From Bacteroidia bacterium (GTDB lineage: Bacteria > Bacteroidota > Bacteroidia > NS11-12g > UBA9320): a stretch of DNA of 41,938 nucleotides. Below, piece by piece: positions 34,151 to 41,938 of this stretch (positions are counted from its first letter, which is position 1; every line of letters starts with the position of its first letter). The DNA is taken from contig JAOLBX010000014.1 in NCBI GenBank assembly GCA_028339355.1, positions 1 to 41,938 of the forward strand, in the 5' to 3' direction. Made by a program: the position numbers and the translations under genes. Under the pieces are notes generated by a model, which was not told where the DNA came from, ran no database searches, and saw only the letters and a program-made list of their open reading frames with translations.

Positions 34151-37000
34151 CTAATCCAATAACACAAAAGCTGCCCATTTAAAAGGTTCATCTCTGTACT
34201 TCTGCTGCATTGTGCGTTGTGTGGTGTTAAAAGCTACTCTAATGCTTACTCCTGTAAACCAAGTATTATAAAACGACTGCATAAACTCCGATGTTTCTAC
34301 ATCTGGCACCTGCCAAAGACTCATTATGATGGATTCTACTCCAGCCATTTTAAATGCACGCTGTAGGCCATAGACTCCTTCATTGCCATCTATGTCACCC
34401 AGTCCTGTTTCGCAGGCACTGAGCACGACTAATTGAGTGTTCTTTAAATCCATATTTGAGATTTCCAAAGCAGTGAGTATTCCATCTTCTTTTTCATATG
34501 GATTACTGCTGTTTTCCCATGTATAGTTTGCTCCAGACAACAATAGTCCTGAACGAAGCAAGGGGTCATCTACTGCAGTAAACTGCGTCTGCGTGCTTTC
34601 AGGTTTTGGTTTTTTTTTAGGGTTCTCAAAAAAGAAACCGTGTGTGGCAATATGTAAAACACCAGGGCTGTTTCCATTAAGCTTTTTAAATGCCGCTTCA
34701 GTAGCCAGCTTTCCGCTAAGGGTTGTTGCTGTTTTTTTATGTTTGGCAGCACTAGATTCAATTTGCTCTATCTCCGTTTTTGTTCCTGGTAAATAGTTCC
34801 AGCCATCTCCTCTGCTGCGGTTCGTGCTACTTCGTTTTAACTTCTCGTTTTCTAAAAACGAATACACTACTTCTTGTTTTACGGTTGATGATGTGGTGTC
34901 GTAAGTGTAATCAATGCCGCCAACCAACAATATCTGGTCGCTTGCCTCTGTTTTTAAATCTATCAGTTTAGCAGTGCTGCTTAATTGAACCATGTTGTAT
35001 TGCTCGCTTAAACTTGAAGATCCTGTTTGGCCCAAAGCTGCAAACGGAATTTGATGTAACAGACCATCTGTAGCATAGTATATTGTTTTTACTCCATCCA
35101 GCTCTGGCTCCAACTGTTTCCAAACCAGATTGTAAATGCTGTCTGCAAACAGAACCGCTGCACCATTATCTTCAACAGAAGCACCTCTGGTGGCGTATAA
35201 CTGGTTAGGAGATTTGTGAGACATAACACTCTTTAATTGTTGCTGCTCAAACAGGTAAACCACCTTTGGCGTTGCCCATTCTTTTTTAATTAGGTAGGCA
35301 GCGTACAAAGTTGAGTCTGTCCACTCTTTGCCGTTCCTATATCGAAAATGTGAAAATTCTATGGCCACTTCATCTTGATTTAATTTGGCTTTGATCTCTT
35401 TCCAGTCTTTGCTTAGCGATGTGCTTTTTCCAAACTTTTTGTGATACAATTTCACCAGGAAACCTTCTTGAGTGTTAACTAGCTCCGAGAGGCTGTCGGT
35501 ATTATAAAACCGCTGGTTTAAAGGTAGACTGAGTTGCTTAGAAAGCACCCTTTTGTTATGTTTGATTTCTTCTACCTTATCGTTTATTTCTTCATCACCT
35601 AAAGAACCTAGTTTTGTGTAAATGTCTTTAGAAGCGTTGAGCAAAAGCCCTTTAAGAACCAATTGATTGTTGAGATTCGTTTCTGTGAATTCAGAAAATC
35701 TGATTGATGAGTTATATTCAAAAGATTGATAAATGTCAAAACTGTATAGCACTCTCTTCATAAACACTCTTTTTTCTTCTTCACTTCTAAAGCGAAACAT
35801 TTCCTCAATTTGAAGTAGTTTAATTTGGTTTGCTTCTTGGTACAACGGATAGGCCTTTTCATGTTGGCCTGTGTTTTCATAAAGTCCTGCCAAACTATTC
35901 AAATTCACTGCATACTCGGCATGGTCCTTTCCAAGCGTTTTTTCGGTATTGATTAGTGCATTCTGATATAACGATAAGGCTTTTTCAGAATCACCCATGG
36001 TTTCCAAAAGCCCTGCTAAATTATTCAAACTAGTTCCATATCGGGGATGATGCTTTCCTAGAGACTTTTCTATAATTTTTAATGACTCCTGATATAAGGG
36101 CAAGGCTTTATCAAATTGCCCCATGTCTTCGTACCATATCGCCAGGTTGTTCAGGCGATTACCATACTCCGAGTGCTCTTTCCCAAATACTTTTTCTGTG
36201 TTAATTAATGCTTCCTGATATAGGGGTAAGGCCTCTTTATGCTGCCCCATCCTTTTATACAGCAACGCCAAATTGTTCAGTAGGATTCCATAGGAAAAAT
36301 GATCCTTTCCGAGTGACTTTTCGGTGTTGATTAATGCTTCTTGGTATAAGGGTAGAGCCTTTTTATATTGACCCATATTTTCATATAGCCCAGCCAAATT
36401 GTTTAGTCCAGTTCCGTATTCTGAATGACTCTTCCCTTGAGTCTTTTCAGTTTTGGTTAACGCTTCTTGATATAAGGTAAGGGCCTTTTCATATTGACCT
36501 AAAATCTCGTACAATCCTGCCAAATTATTTTGATAAACCCTATAATAAGAATGGTCTTTTCCAAGTGATTTCTCTGTATTGCCTAATGCCTCTAAATACA
36601 AGGGTAGTGCTTTTTCATATTGACCTTTCTCTTTGTACAGTCCCGCTAAATTATTTAGACGTATTCCATAGTAAGAATGATCTTTTCCCTTGGTTTTTTT
36701 TGTAACGGTAAGATCCAACAACATCATTTTTTCTGCTTTATCAAAATGCTGCATTTTGGCATATACCTCTCCTAACCAGTATGCGTTTATTCCTAGCTGC
36801 CAATCTGAGTTACTGTAAACTTCTTGAGCAATTTCAAATGCAGCCTCAAAAAAGAACAATGCAGAATCATGCTTTCCCGTCTTTTCTGCGTTTGCACCCT
36901 TTTCAACGAGGTCTCCCCATTGTTTTTGTACTTGGTTCTGTGCTTTGCTAACTATAGAAAGGCTTATTAAAAAAGGAAATATCAAATTAAATCTGCTCAT
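34151..37000 (-). CDS. secreted TPR-CHAT domain protein (caspase-fold peptidase)
   Basis: A 949-residue protein. The signal peptide ends VSKAQ. A kinesin-light-chain-like TPR array follows, whose core is six well-conserved 42-residue units (residues 113-364, each with NNLAGLYE..GQYEKALPLYQEAL and an H-x-x-Y-G end), plus weaker flanking units. A linker (about 405-700) leads to a C-terminal CHAT domain, a caspase-related cysteine peptidase with His787 (HIATHGFF) and Cys863 (LSACETGLG), both present. TPR-CHAT proteins are known as the Craspase-linked peptidase in type III-E CRISPR and elsewhere in Bacteroidota with unknown targets. Here the signal peptide implies an envelope location and there is no CRISPR nearby. 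Confidence 0.92.
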   Translation of the reverse strand: MSRFNLIFPFLISLSIVSKAQNQVQKQWGDLVEKGANAEKTGKHDSALFFFEAAFEIAQEVYSNSDWQLGINAYWLGEVYAKMQHFDKAEKMMLLDLTVTKKTKGKDHSYYGIRLNNLAGLYKEKGQYEKALPLYLEALGNTEKSLGKDHSYYRVYQNNLAGLYEILGQYEKALTLYQEALTKTEKTQGKSHSEYGTGLNNLAGLYENMGQYKKALPLYQEALINTEKSLGKDHFSYGILLNNLALLYKRMGQHKEALPLYQEALINTEKVFGKEHSEYGNRLNNLAIWYEDMGQFDKALPLYQESLKIIEKSLGKHHPRYGTSLNNLAGLLETMGDSEKALSLYQNALINTEKTLGKDHAEYAVNLNSLAGLYENTGQHEKAYPLYQEANQIKLLQIEEMFRFRSEEEKRVFMKRVLYSFDIYQSFEYNSSIRFSEFTETNLNNQLVLKGLLLNASKDIYTKLGSLGDEEINDKVEEIKHNKRVLSKQLSLPLNQRFYNTDSLSELVNTQEGFLVKLYHKKFGKSTSLSKDWKEIKAKLNQDEVAIEFSHFRYRNGKEWTDSTLYAAYLIKKEWATPKVVYLFEQQQLKSVMSHKSPNQLYATRGASVEDNGAAVLFADSIYNLVWKQLEPELDGVKTIYYATDGLLHQIPFAALGQTGSSSLSEQYNMVQLSSTAKLIDLKTEASDQILLVGGIDYTYDTTSSTVKQEVVYSFLENEKLKRSSTNRSRGDGWNYLPGTKTEIEQIESSAAKHKKTATTLSGKLATEAAFKKLNGNSPGVLHIATHGFFFENPKKKPKPESTQTQFTAVDDPLLRSGLLLSGANYTWENSSNPYEKEDGILTALEISNMDLKNTQLVVLSACETGLGDIDGNEGVYGLQRAFKMAGVESIIMSLWQVPDVETSEFMQSFYNTWFTGVSIRVAFNTTQRTMQQKYRDEPFKWAAFVLLD
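35909..36664 (-). repeat. six tandem 126-bp coding repeats (42-residue TPR units)
   Basis: Six consecutive 126-bp units within the TPR-CHAT gene encode the 42-residue TPR repeats at residues 113-364. The units are alike at DNA level as well as in protein, so the array may expand or contract by recombination. Divergence between units shows it is not a very recent duplication. Confidence 0.85.
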
Positions 37001-37238
37001 TAAAAACCGCTCTTAATGCGTTAAACTTTATTTGGTCTAAAGGTAGTTTTTCTTATTCTTTTGATACTGTTTTTCTATAATTTGTTTTTAGTAATGGGGT
37101 GCGACATGTTGCCTTACTTGTATCTTTATATTTTCAGTTTGTCTTATTGTTATGAACATTTGGTGTTGCTTTCCAATAAAGCCAGAAAACATCAAAGAAC
37201 CCCCTTTCTATAAAAGCCCAAGTACCGTTTAGCTCGCC
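37001..37238. other. intergenic region, 238 bp, no gene recognised
   Basis: The gap lies between the start of the TPR-CHAT gene and the stop of the T9SS protein pseudogene. It is AT-rich. On the minus strand a one-mismatch -7 box (TACCTTTA, about 33 nt upstream of the TPR-CHAT ATG) could drive that gene. No open frame, RNA gene or terminator was recognised. Confidence 0.4.
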
Positions 37239-38144
37239 CTACTCCACCGCCACACTATGTACCTCCACCAGTCCATCGTTTCTCCATAGTTTTACTGCGT
37301 ATATCTGCCGAGATAGAGGCCGAGTCTCAAGCTTCGTTTCTGACGAAAAGACCAACTCGCCATGCGAGCTATAAACTTCCAATTTTGTTGGGTTCTGGTC
37401 GGCATTTACTCTAATTATTCCTTTGCTTGGGTTAGGGTATATGCTAAACATATTCTCGCCGGCTGTATTGTCTACACCCAGTTTGTCTACAATATCCGTA
37501 CATGCTGCACCGCTAACGGTCCAGGTTTTTTCGCTGTATCTTCCTTTACTATTGCTAAAGCACACTAACGGTCCTCCCTCTTGCCCATCTACAAATTGTG
37601 CTATTTGCTTCTCTGGTATAATATATGCAGATCCTCCCAATGTTTTCTCATAGACGGTGTCTTTTATCTCATACATCTCATCCCAGTTGCTGTGGTGGCG
37701 ATACACCAGCACTTAAAAACAACCAAGATGTTCGTGCACTCCTTTTTCTATGGTTTCTGCGGTCAGCGTATCTTTTTCATAGCTTCTTATTATTCTTTTC
37801 GTGCCTATGGCTTCTCCAAAATCATACACTAACAGATACTGGTCATTATCCCACCACAAAACAGCACTGTCCTCTATGCCAATAATATGTGTGTCCCAGT
37901 GTATGGTTTCAATTTTGGGTTCACCCGGAACTGTATACCTATTATAAAGTGTCTGTTCGAATATTATAGCTTGCTTTCCTGCCAAAACAGTGTCTCTATC
38001 ATACAAGGCCACTAAAGGTCCGCCAATACCCGCATTGGAATAATCGTACACCCAAACCGTTCCTTTCTCTGGAGTTTTTATCTGAGAATTTGCCCCAAAA
38101 GCAAAAAAGATAAATACCGCTACTAAGAGTCCAATTCCATTCAT
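37239..38144 (-). pseudogene. T9SS type A-sorted secreted protein, interrupted by stop
   Basis: A secreted protein with a signal peptide (MNGIGLLVAVF..., ending GANSQ) and a C-terminal type A T9SS sorting domain (FSIYPNPSKGIIRV... running to the last residue). One TAA at 37715-37713 (codon 144) splits a single frame: the upstream half ends HEHLGCF and the downstream half continues as LVYRHHSNWDEM. No change of frame is needed. The body has no recognised domain. ATG 38144 is preferred over a TTG at 38168. A truncated product would lack the sorting signal and could not be exported by T9SS. The stop could be a true mutation or an assembly error. Confidence 0.82.
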
Positions 38145-38234
38145 AAACTCAAATATAGTGGTTAACAAAACCTTTTAACTTTTGCCTACCCTTTTACTCT
38201 CAAACTTAATTTTAAACTTTAACCTTAGCCGCCC

Positions 38235-38242
38235 TACCTTTG
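38235..38242 (+). promoter_or_regulatory. -7 box for era, near-leaderless
   Basis: TACCTTTG matches TAnnTTTG exactly. Only 6 nt separate it from the ATG at 38249. The in-frame TTG at 38240 lies inside the box, so it cannot be the start. Confidence 0.5.
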
Positions 38243-38248
38243 TACCCA

Positions 38249-39130
38249 ATGTTCAAATCAGCATTCATAACGATACTAGGGCTACCCAACGCAGGAAAAT
38301 CTACTTTTCTAAATGCGGTTCTGGGTGAGGATCTAGTGATTACCAACCCAAAGGCTCAGACTACACGTCACCGCATCAAGGGAATACTAAACGACGAAAA
38401 CTATCAGCTCGTTTTTTCTGACACGCCCGGTATTATAAAAGAGTCTGCATACAAACTACAAGACGCTATGATGGGTGCAGTAAACGAGTCTCTCGAAGAT
38501 GCAGATGCTGTACTACTAATTTTGGATGGCCAGTATTCTAAGGTTGAAGAGTTTGAGGCGTACAAAAACAAGATAAACTGCCCTTTAGTTATAGCTATGA
38601 ACAAGGCTGACCTAGTAGCAGACCAAGAAAAATTACAAGAAGATATCAATAAGGTTAAAGACTATTTTGGTACTGAAATGGTGTTTGCGGTTAGTGCCAA
38701 AGAAAACTTCAACGTAGATGGTATAGTAAACGCTCTCGTAAATATAGCTCCAGAACACCCCGCTTTTTATGATAAAGATTCCATAAGCGACGAGAATGTA
38801 CGTTTTTTAGTGAGTGAGATGATTCGCGAGCAAATTTTAACCCAGTTCAAAAAAGAAATACCCTACAGTGTTGAGGTACACGTAACTGAGTACAATGAGA
38901 AAGAAAAGCTAGATGAAATATACGCCACTGTTTTTGTAGAGCGAGACTCTCAGCGTGGCATAATGCTTGGCAGAGGAGGAAGTGCAATTAAAAACCTAGG
39001 CATAGCATCTAGAAAACGTATAGAAGATTTTATAAAAAAGAAAGTCTTTCTTTCTCTCAGCATCAAAGTAAAGAAAGACTGGAGAAAAGACGATCAGCAG
39101 CTTCAGTACTTTGGATACATAAAGAAGTAA
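38249..39130 (+). CDS. era: GTPase Era
   Basis: An essential GTPase that binds the 3' end of 16S rRNA during 30S maturation. The 293 residues show G1 GLPNAGKS (11-18), G3 DTPG (58-61), G4 NKAD (118-121) and a C-terminal KH domain with a GRGG loop near residue 240. ATG 38249 (MFKSAFITIL) is chosen over TTG 38240, which falls in the promoter box. der follows 118 nt later with its own -7 box, a conserved neighbourhood in Bacteroidota. Confidence 0.97.
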   Translation: MFKSAFITILGLPNAGKSTFLNAVLGEDLVITNPKAQTTRHRIKGILNDENYQLVFSDTPGIIKESAYKLQDAMMGAVNESLEDADAVLLILDGQYSKVEEFEAYKNKINCPLVIAMNKADLVADQEKLQEDINKVKDYFGTEMVFAVSAKENFNVDGIVNALVNIAPEHPAFYDKDSISDENVRFLVSEMIREQILTQFKKEIPYSVEVHVTEYNEKEKLDEIYATVFVERDSQRGIMLGRGGSAIKNLGIASRKRIEDFIKKKVFLSLSIKVKKDWRKDDQQLQYFGYIKK

Positions 39131-39141
39131 TATTCTTAAAC

Positions 39142-39149
39142 TACCTTTG
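39142..39149 (+). promoter_or_regulatory. -7 box upstream of der
   Basis: TACCTTTG matches TAnnTTTG exactly, the same octamer as at era. It lies 99 nt before the der ATG, giving der a real 5' leader, unlike era. Confidence 0.45.
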
Positions 39150-39248
39150 CCACCTTGTAAAACGGCAAAAACCCCTTCGAGGACTTCTATATATTTACAA
39201 AAAGGCTGCGGATAGCAGGAACATAGCATTATTAAAAAACATTAAACA

Positions 39249-40553
39249 ATGGCAGGAATAGTAGCGATAGTTGGAAGGCCCAACGTTGGAAAATCAACAC
39301 TTTTTAACAGACTCATAGGAGAACGAAAAGCAATAGTAGATAATGTAAGTGGGGTAACTCGCGATAGACATTATGGAAAAAGCGACTGGATAGGTACAGA
39401 ATTTACAGTAGTAGATACAGGCGGTTATGTGAAAGACAGTAAGGATATCTTTGAAATGCACATTCGTGAACAGGTAGAGTTAGCTATAGCGGAAGCAGAT
39501 GTACTATTGTTTATGGTAGATGCCGTATTAGATCCCAATGATCTAGATGTAGCTTTTGCTCAGATAGTAAGAGAAAGCGGAAAACCCTACTTAGTGGTGG
39601 CCAATAAAGCGGATAATGATGAACGTATGTTTATGGCTAACTCGTACTATTCGCTTGGCATAAATACTTTGTACCCTATATCCTCTCTGTCTGGAAGCGG
39701 TACCGGTGAGTTGCTAGACGACTTAGTTCCACTATTGCCAGAGGGCGACGTAGAAACTGAAGAAAACATACCAAAAATTGCTTTCGTAGGAAGGCCTAAT
39801 GCAGGTAAATCTACTTTTTGTAACACTCTCTTGGGTGAAGAAAGGAATATAGTAACAGATATACCGGGTACTACTCGCGACACGCTTTTTGTGCGATACA
39901 AAGCGTTTAACAACGACTTGTATCTAGTAGACACCGCAGGTGTCCGAAAAAAAAGTAAGGTTAGTGAGGATATAGAGTTCTATTCTGTGATGCGTAGCAT
40001 CAGAGCGATTGAAAATGTAGATGTTGTAGCCCTTGTAATAGATGCAACAAGAGGTGTAGAATCTCAAGACATGAATCTTTTTGGTCTCGCTCAAAAAAAT
40101 GGAAAAGGCGTCGTTATTATAATAAATAAGTGGGACCTTATAGACAAGGATACGCATACGGCCAAAGAATATGAGGAAATGGTAAAAGCCAGAATAGCCC
40201 CTTTTACAGATGTACCTATTTTATTTGTATCTGCTCTTACCAAGCAGCGTGTTTTAAAGGCACTCGATACTATCATGGAAGTATACCAATCTATGAACAC
40301 TTCTATCTCTACATCAAAACTAAACGACTTCTTTTTGCCACTTATAGAGCGTACTCCTCCTCCATCGTTAAAGGGTAAATACATAAAAATTAAATACGTT
40401 ACCCAACTTCCTACACGGTGTCCATCATTTGCATTTTTCTGTAATTTGCCTCAATATTTACCTGATTCTTATAAACGTTTTCTTGAAAATAAACTTCGTG
40501 CTAACTACAATTTTACGGGCATACCTTTGAGAATTTATTTTAGAAAAAAATAA
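39249..40553 (+). CDS. der: ribosome biogenesis GTPase Der (EngA)
   Basis: A tandem-GTPase protein needed for 50S subunit assembly. The 434 residues show two G domains: GRPNVGKS (9-16) with DTGG at 56-59 and NKAD (119-122), then GRPNAGKS (181-188) with DTAG and NKWD. A C-terminal KH-like domain ends in the typical GTP-independent RNA-binding module (GIPLRIYFRKK). It is full length with a standard ATG. It is downstream of era, as in many Bacteroidota. Confidence 0.97.
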   Translation: MAGIVAIVGRPNVGKSTLFNRLIGERKAIVDNVSGVTRDRHYGKSDWIGTEFTVVDTGGYVKDSKDIFEMHIREQVELAIAEADVLLFMVDAVLDPNDLDVAFAQIVRESGKPYLVVANKADNDERMFMANSYYSLGINTLYPISSLSGSGTGELLDDLVPLLPEGDVETEENIPKIAFVGRPNAGKSTFCNTLLGEERNIVTDIPGTTRDTLFVRYKAFNNDLYLVDTAGVRKKSKVSEDIEFYSVMRSIRAIENVDVVALVIDATRGVESQDMNLFGLAQKNGKGVVIIINKWDLIDKDTHTAKEYEEMVKARIAPFTDVPILFVSALTKQRVLKALDTIMEVYQSMNTSISTSKLNDFFLPLIERTPPPSLKGKYIKIKYVTQLPTRCPSFAFFCNLPQYLPDSYKRFLENKLRANYNFTGIPLRIYFRKK

Positions 40554-40579
40554 GAAAACACTATATGACTGTAATATTT

Positions 40580-40587
40580 TATATTTG
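40580..40587 (+). promoter_or_regulatory. -7 box for the Ala/Asp-repeat lipoprotein gene
   Basis: TATATTTG is an exact TAnnTTTG match, 42 nt before the ATG. The gene also has its own terminator, so it is likely a monocistronic unit. Confidence 0.5.
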
Positions 40588-40629
40588 CACTCTTATTTAA
40601 ATATTTAACAATTAAAATTTACGCGTAAA

Positions 40630-40932
40630 ATGAAAAAAATTATTGCTCTATTCGCAATCGTTTCAGTATTCGGATTTGTTGCTTGCAACAATGCTGCTGA
40701 AACTACAGATGATGCTACTGATGCTGTTGAAGAAACTGCTGAAGAAGCTGGAAGCCTACTTGAAGAAGCTGCTGATGCTGCTGGTGATGCCGTTGAGGGT
40801 GCTACTGATGCTGTAGAAGGTGCTGCTGATGCTGCTGCTGATGCTGCTACTGATGCTGTAGAAGGTGCTGCTGATGCTGCTACTGATGCTGTAGAAGGTG
40901 CTGCTGACGCTGTAGAAGAAGTTACTAAGTAA
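40630..40932 (+). CDS. small lipoprotein with 11-residue Ala/Asp repeats
   Basis: A 100-residue predicted lipoprotein: the signal MKKIIALFAIVSVFGFVAC has the lipidated Cys at 19. After it the sequence is almost wholly Ala, Asp, Glu, Thr, Val and Gly in an 11-residue pattern (ATDAVEGAADA and variants). Eleven-residue periodicity is typical of amphipathic helices such as LEA proteins and apolipoproteins. It is strongly acidic, with no basic residue between the signal and the terminal Lys. It may be an abundant structural or stress lipoprotein, comparable in plan only to Lpp. It has its own -7 box and a strong terminator. Confidence 0.85.
   Translation: MKKIIALFAIVSVFGFVACNNAAETTDDATDAVEETAEEAGSLLEEAADAAGDAVEGATDAVEGAADAAADAATDAVEGAADAATDAVEGAADAVEEVTK
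40801..40914 (+). repeat. near-identical GCT/GAT-rich coding repeats
   Basis: A 36-nt unit starting GCTACTGATGCTGTAGAAGG occurs at 40801 and 40846 and again at 40879, where its last part diverges; spacings are 45 and 33 nt. It encodes the ATDAVEGAADA repeat. The DNA identity of the copies suggests recent slippage or recombination. Confidence 0.8.
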
Positions 40933-40953
40933 TTTCTTTTTGTAAAGAAAATC

Positions 40954-40985
40954 AAAGGGATACTTTATAAAGTATCCCTTTTTTT
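40954..40985 (+). terminator. rho-independent terminator after the repeat lipoprotein
   Basis: The inverted repeat AAAGGGATAC (40954-40963) and GTATCCCTTT (40972-40981) encloses a short loop and is followed by a T tract to 40985. The arms can extend further into the loop. It separates this gene from the next small lipoprotein. Confidence 0.85.
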
Positions 40986-40998
40986 ATATCCGTGAAAA

Positions 40999-41205
40999 AT
41001 GAAAAATATTCCAATAAAAATTATTCTATTTTTATTAATAGGTTGTGACAATACAATCAACGAAAAATCTTTAGAAACAGAAGTAATATCAACAGAAGAA
41101 CAGATGGAAATAAACTCAGTAGAACAAATACTTAAGAGAAATAAGAAACGACTTGATTTAATGGAAAGAGTGCTTATGGAGCGTATAAAACTCTCCGAAG
41201 ACTAG
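40999..41205 (+). CDS. small predicted lipoprotein
   Basis: A 68-residue protein with a lipoprotein signal (MKNIPIKIILFLLIGC, Cys16) and a mature part of about 50 residues that is charged and helical (VEQILKRNKKRLDLMERVLMERIKLSED). No family was recognised. It starts 13 nt after the terminator and ends 2 nt before the pheS stop on the other strand. Because the terminator precedes it, it must either depend on readthrough or have its own weak promoter. It is probably real given the clean lipobox, but small. Confidence 0.65.
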   Translation: MKNIPIKIILFLLIGCDNTINEKSLETEVISTEEQMEINSVEQILKRNKKRLDLMERVLMERIKLSED

Positions 41206-41207
41206 GA

Positions 41208-41938
41208 TTATAAATTTACAAACTGATTAAGGAAGCGTTTATCGCTATTAAAAAATGTACGTAAATCTTTTACGCCGTACTTTAACATTGCTATTCTATC
41301 TACACCTAATCCAAAAGCAAACCCTGAATAAATTTTATTATTAATATTACAATTTTCTAATACATTAGGATCTACCATTCCACATCCTAATATTTCCAAC
41401 CATCCCGTTCCTTTAGTTAATTTGTAATCAGACTCCGTTTTTGTTCCTAGAAAAATATCCATTTCAGCACTAGGTTCTGTAAATGGGAAATAAGATGCTC
41501 TAAATCGAACACGAGTATTGGCACCAAAAAATTCTTGCACAAAATTATATAGTGTTTGTTTTAGATCTGAGAAAGAAACTCCTTTATCTATATATAATCC
41601 TTCAACTTGATGAAAAAAACAGTTAGAACGGGCTGAAATAGCCTCATTTCTATAAACACGACCCGGCATGATACTTCTAATAGGTAATTCACCACTTTCC
41701 ATTAATCTCACTTGAACAGAAGACGTGTGAGTACGTAAGGCTATATTTTCATCTACGAAAAAAGTATCTTGCATATCACGTGCTGGATGATTAGCAGGAA
41801 AATTTAAAGCTGAGAAATTATGCCAATCATCTTCCACTTCAGGTCCTGTTGCAACAGAAAAACCTAAACGTTCAAAAATTTGAGTCATTTCCTCCACAAC
41901 AAAACTAATCGCATGTCTACTTCCCACTTCTGAAAAAT
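41208..41938 (-). CDS. pheS: phenylalanine--tRNA ligase alpha subunit, C-terminal part (5' end outside window)
   Basis: The catalytic class II synthetase subunit that attaches Phe to tRNA-Phe. The frame is open to the right edge, so the N-terminal tRNA-binding part and start are missing. Visible are [17 protein letters not shown] at the start of the catalytic core, the [12 protein letters not shown] strand, motif 2 (the [12 protein letters not shown] region with [12 protein letters not shown]), and motif 3 [17 protein letters not shown] near the C terminus. Nothing is abnormal in the visible part. Confidence 0.96.
   Translation of the reverse strand, partial: FSEVGSRHAISFVVEEMTQIFERLGFSVATGPEVEDDWHNFSALNFPANHPARDMQDTFFVDENIALRTHTSSVQVRLMESGELPIRSIMPGRVYRNEAISARSNCFFHQVEGLYIDKGVSFSDLKQTLYNFVQEFFGANTRVRFRASYFPFTEPSAEMDIFLGTKTESDYKLTKGTGWLEILGCGMVDPNVLENCNINNKIYSGFAFGLGVDRIAMLKYGVKDLRTFFNSDKRFLNQFVNL

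Noticed and set aside
34151-37000. TPR-CHAT gene as part of a CRISPR type III-E (Craspase) system
   Set aside because: No Cas gene or repeat array is present in the window and the protein carries a signal peptide.
26825-37715. Stop-codon reassignment (UAA read as sense)
   Set aside because: UAA ends several intact genes here, such as glyA, thiN and guaB, so the two in-frame UAA codons are better explained as lesions.
40605-40955. Minus-strand open frame of 116 codons rich in Ala/Ser/Thr
   Set aside because: It is the antisense image of the GCT/GAT repeats of the lipoprotein gene, which has a lipobox, promoter box and terminator on the plus strand.

Overview
The window is about 42 kb of a low-GC bacterial chromosome that almost certainly belongs to the Bacteroidota, most likely a marine-type Flavobacteriales relative. 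The grounds are: type IX secretion (T9SS) and gliding-type C-terminal domains, a DUF5686 outer-membrane protein with a carboxypeptidase-regulatory-like plug, beta-barrel plus lipoprotein pairs, a TPR-CHAT protein, and a recurring TAnnTTTG promoter -7 box in place of Shine-Dalgarno-rich leaders. Most genes are ordinary chromosomal housekeeping genes. No rRNA, tRNA, CRISPR array, insertion sequence or prophage was seen.

Layout. 1-4.3 kb: the 3' end of an alanine racemase overlapping meaB, a decayed secreted-protein remnant, a lipoprotein with a gliding-motility-type domain, alanine dehydrogenase with a strong terminator, and a frameshifted alpha/beta hydrolase. 4.3-6.9 kb: a DUF5686 barrel protein. 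7.1-12 kb (minus strand): a tight five-gene operon, tatA-gatA-(degenerate transglycosylase/LysM)-SGNH hydrolase-tadA. 12-17.2 kb: 3-hydroxyanthranilate dioxygenase, two small unknown proteins, an SDR, a DinB-fold protein, phosphatidylserine synthase and serine hydroxymethyltransferase. 17.2-22.7 kb: a SulP anion transporter with an apparent AUU start, facing a barrel protein and a large lipoprotein. 22.7-29.7 kb: thiamine pyrophosphokinase, IMP dehydrogenase, a TPR protein, a broken GT39/ArnT-like glycosyltransferase, a DUF6268-like barrel and trmL.

29.8-34.1 kb is a two-gene translesion polymerase cassette (dinB plus a DnaE-type polymerase) that is visibly richer in GC than its surroundings and is probably laterally acquired. 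34.1-38.2 kb holds a secreted TPR-CHAT (caspase-fold) protein and a T9SS-sorted protein interrupted by a stop codon. 38.2-41.9 kb holds era, der, two small lipoproteins (one with an 11-residue Ala/Asp repeat) and the 3' part of pheS.

The most notable patterns are these. Four genes carry inactivating lesions and one has lost a conventional start codon, which means either active gene decay or residual assembly error. The polymerase cassette's DnaE has lost PHP metal ligands. A lytic-transglycosylase-like protein lacks its catalytic Glu and is coupled to an SGNH hydrolase. Eight perfect TAnnTTTG boxes lie just upstream of starts; two of them imply near-leaderless mRNAs, and several of them settle start-codon choices. 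No clearly new multi-gene defence or mobile system is evident. The best candidates for unexplained biology are the transglycosylase-like/SGNH pair, the barrel/lipoprotein pair and the SulP C-terminal domain.
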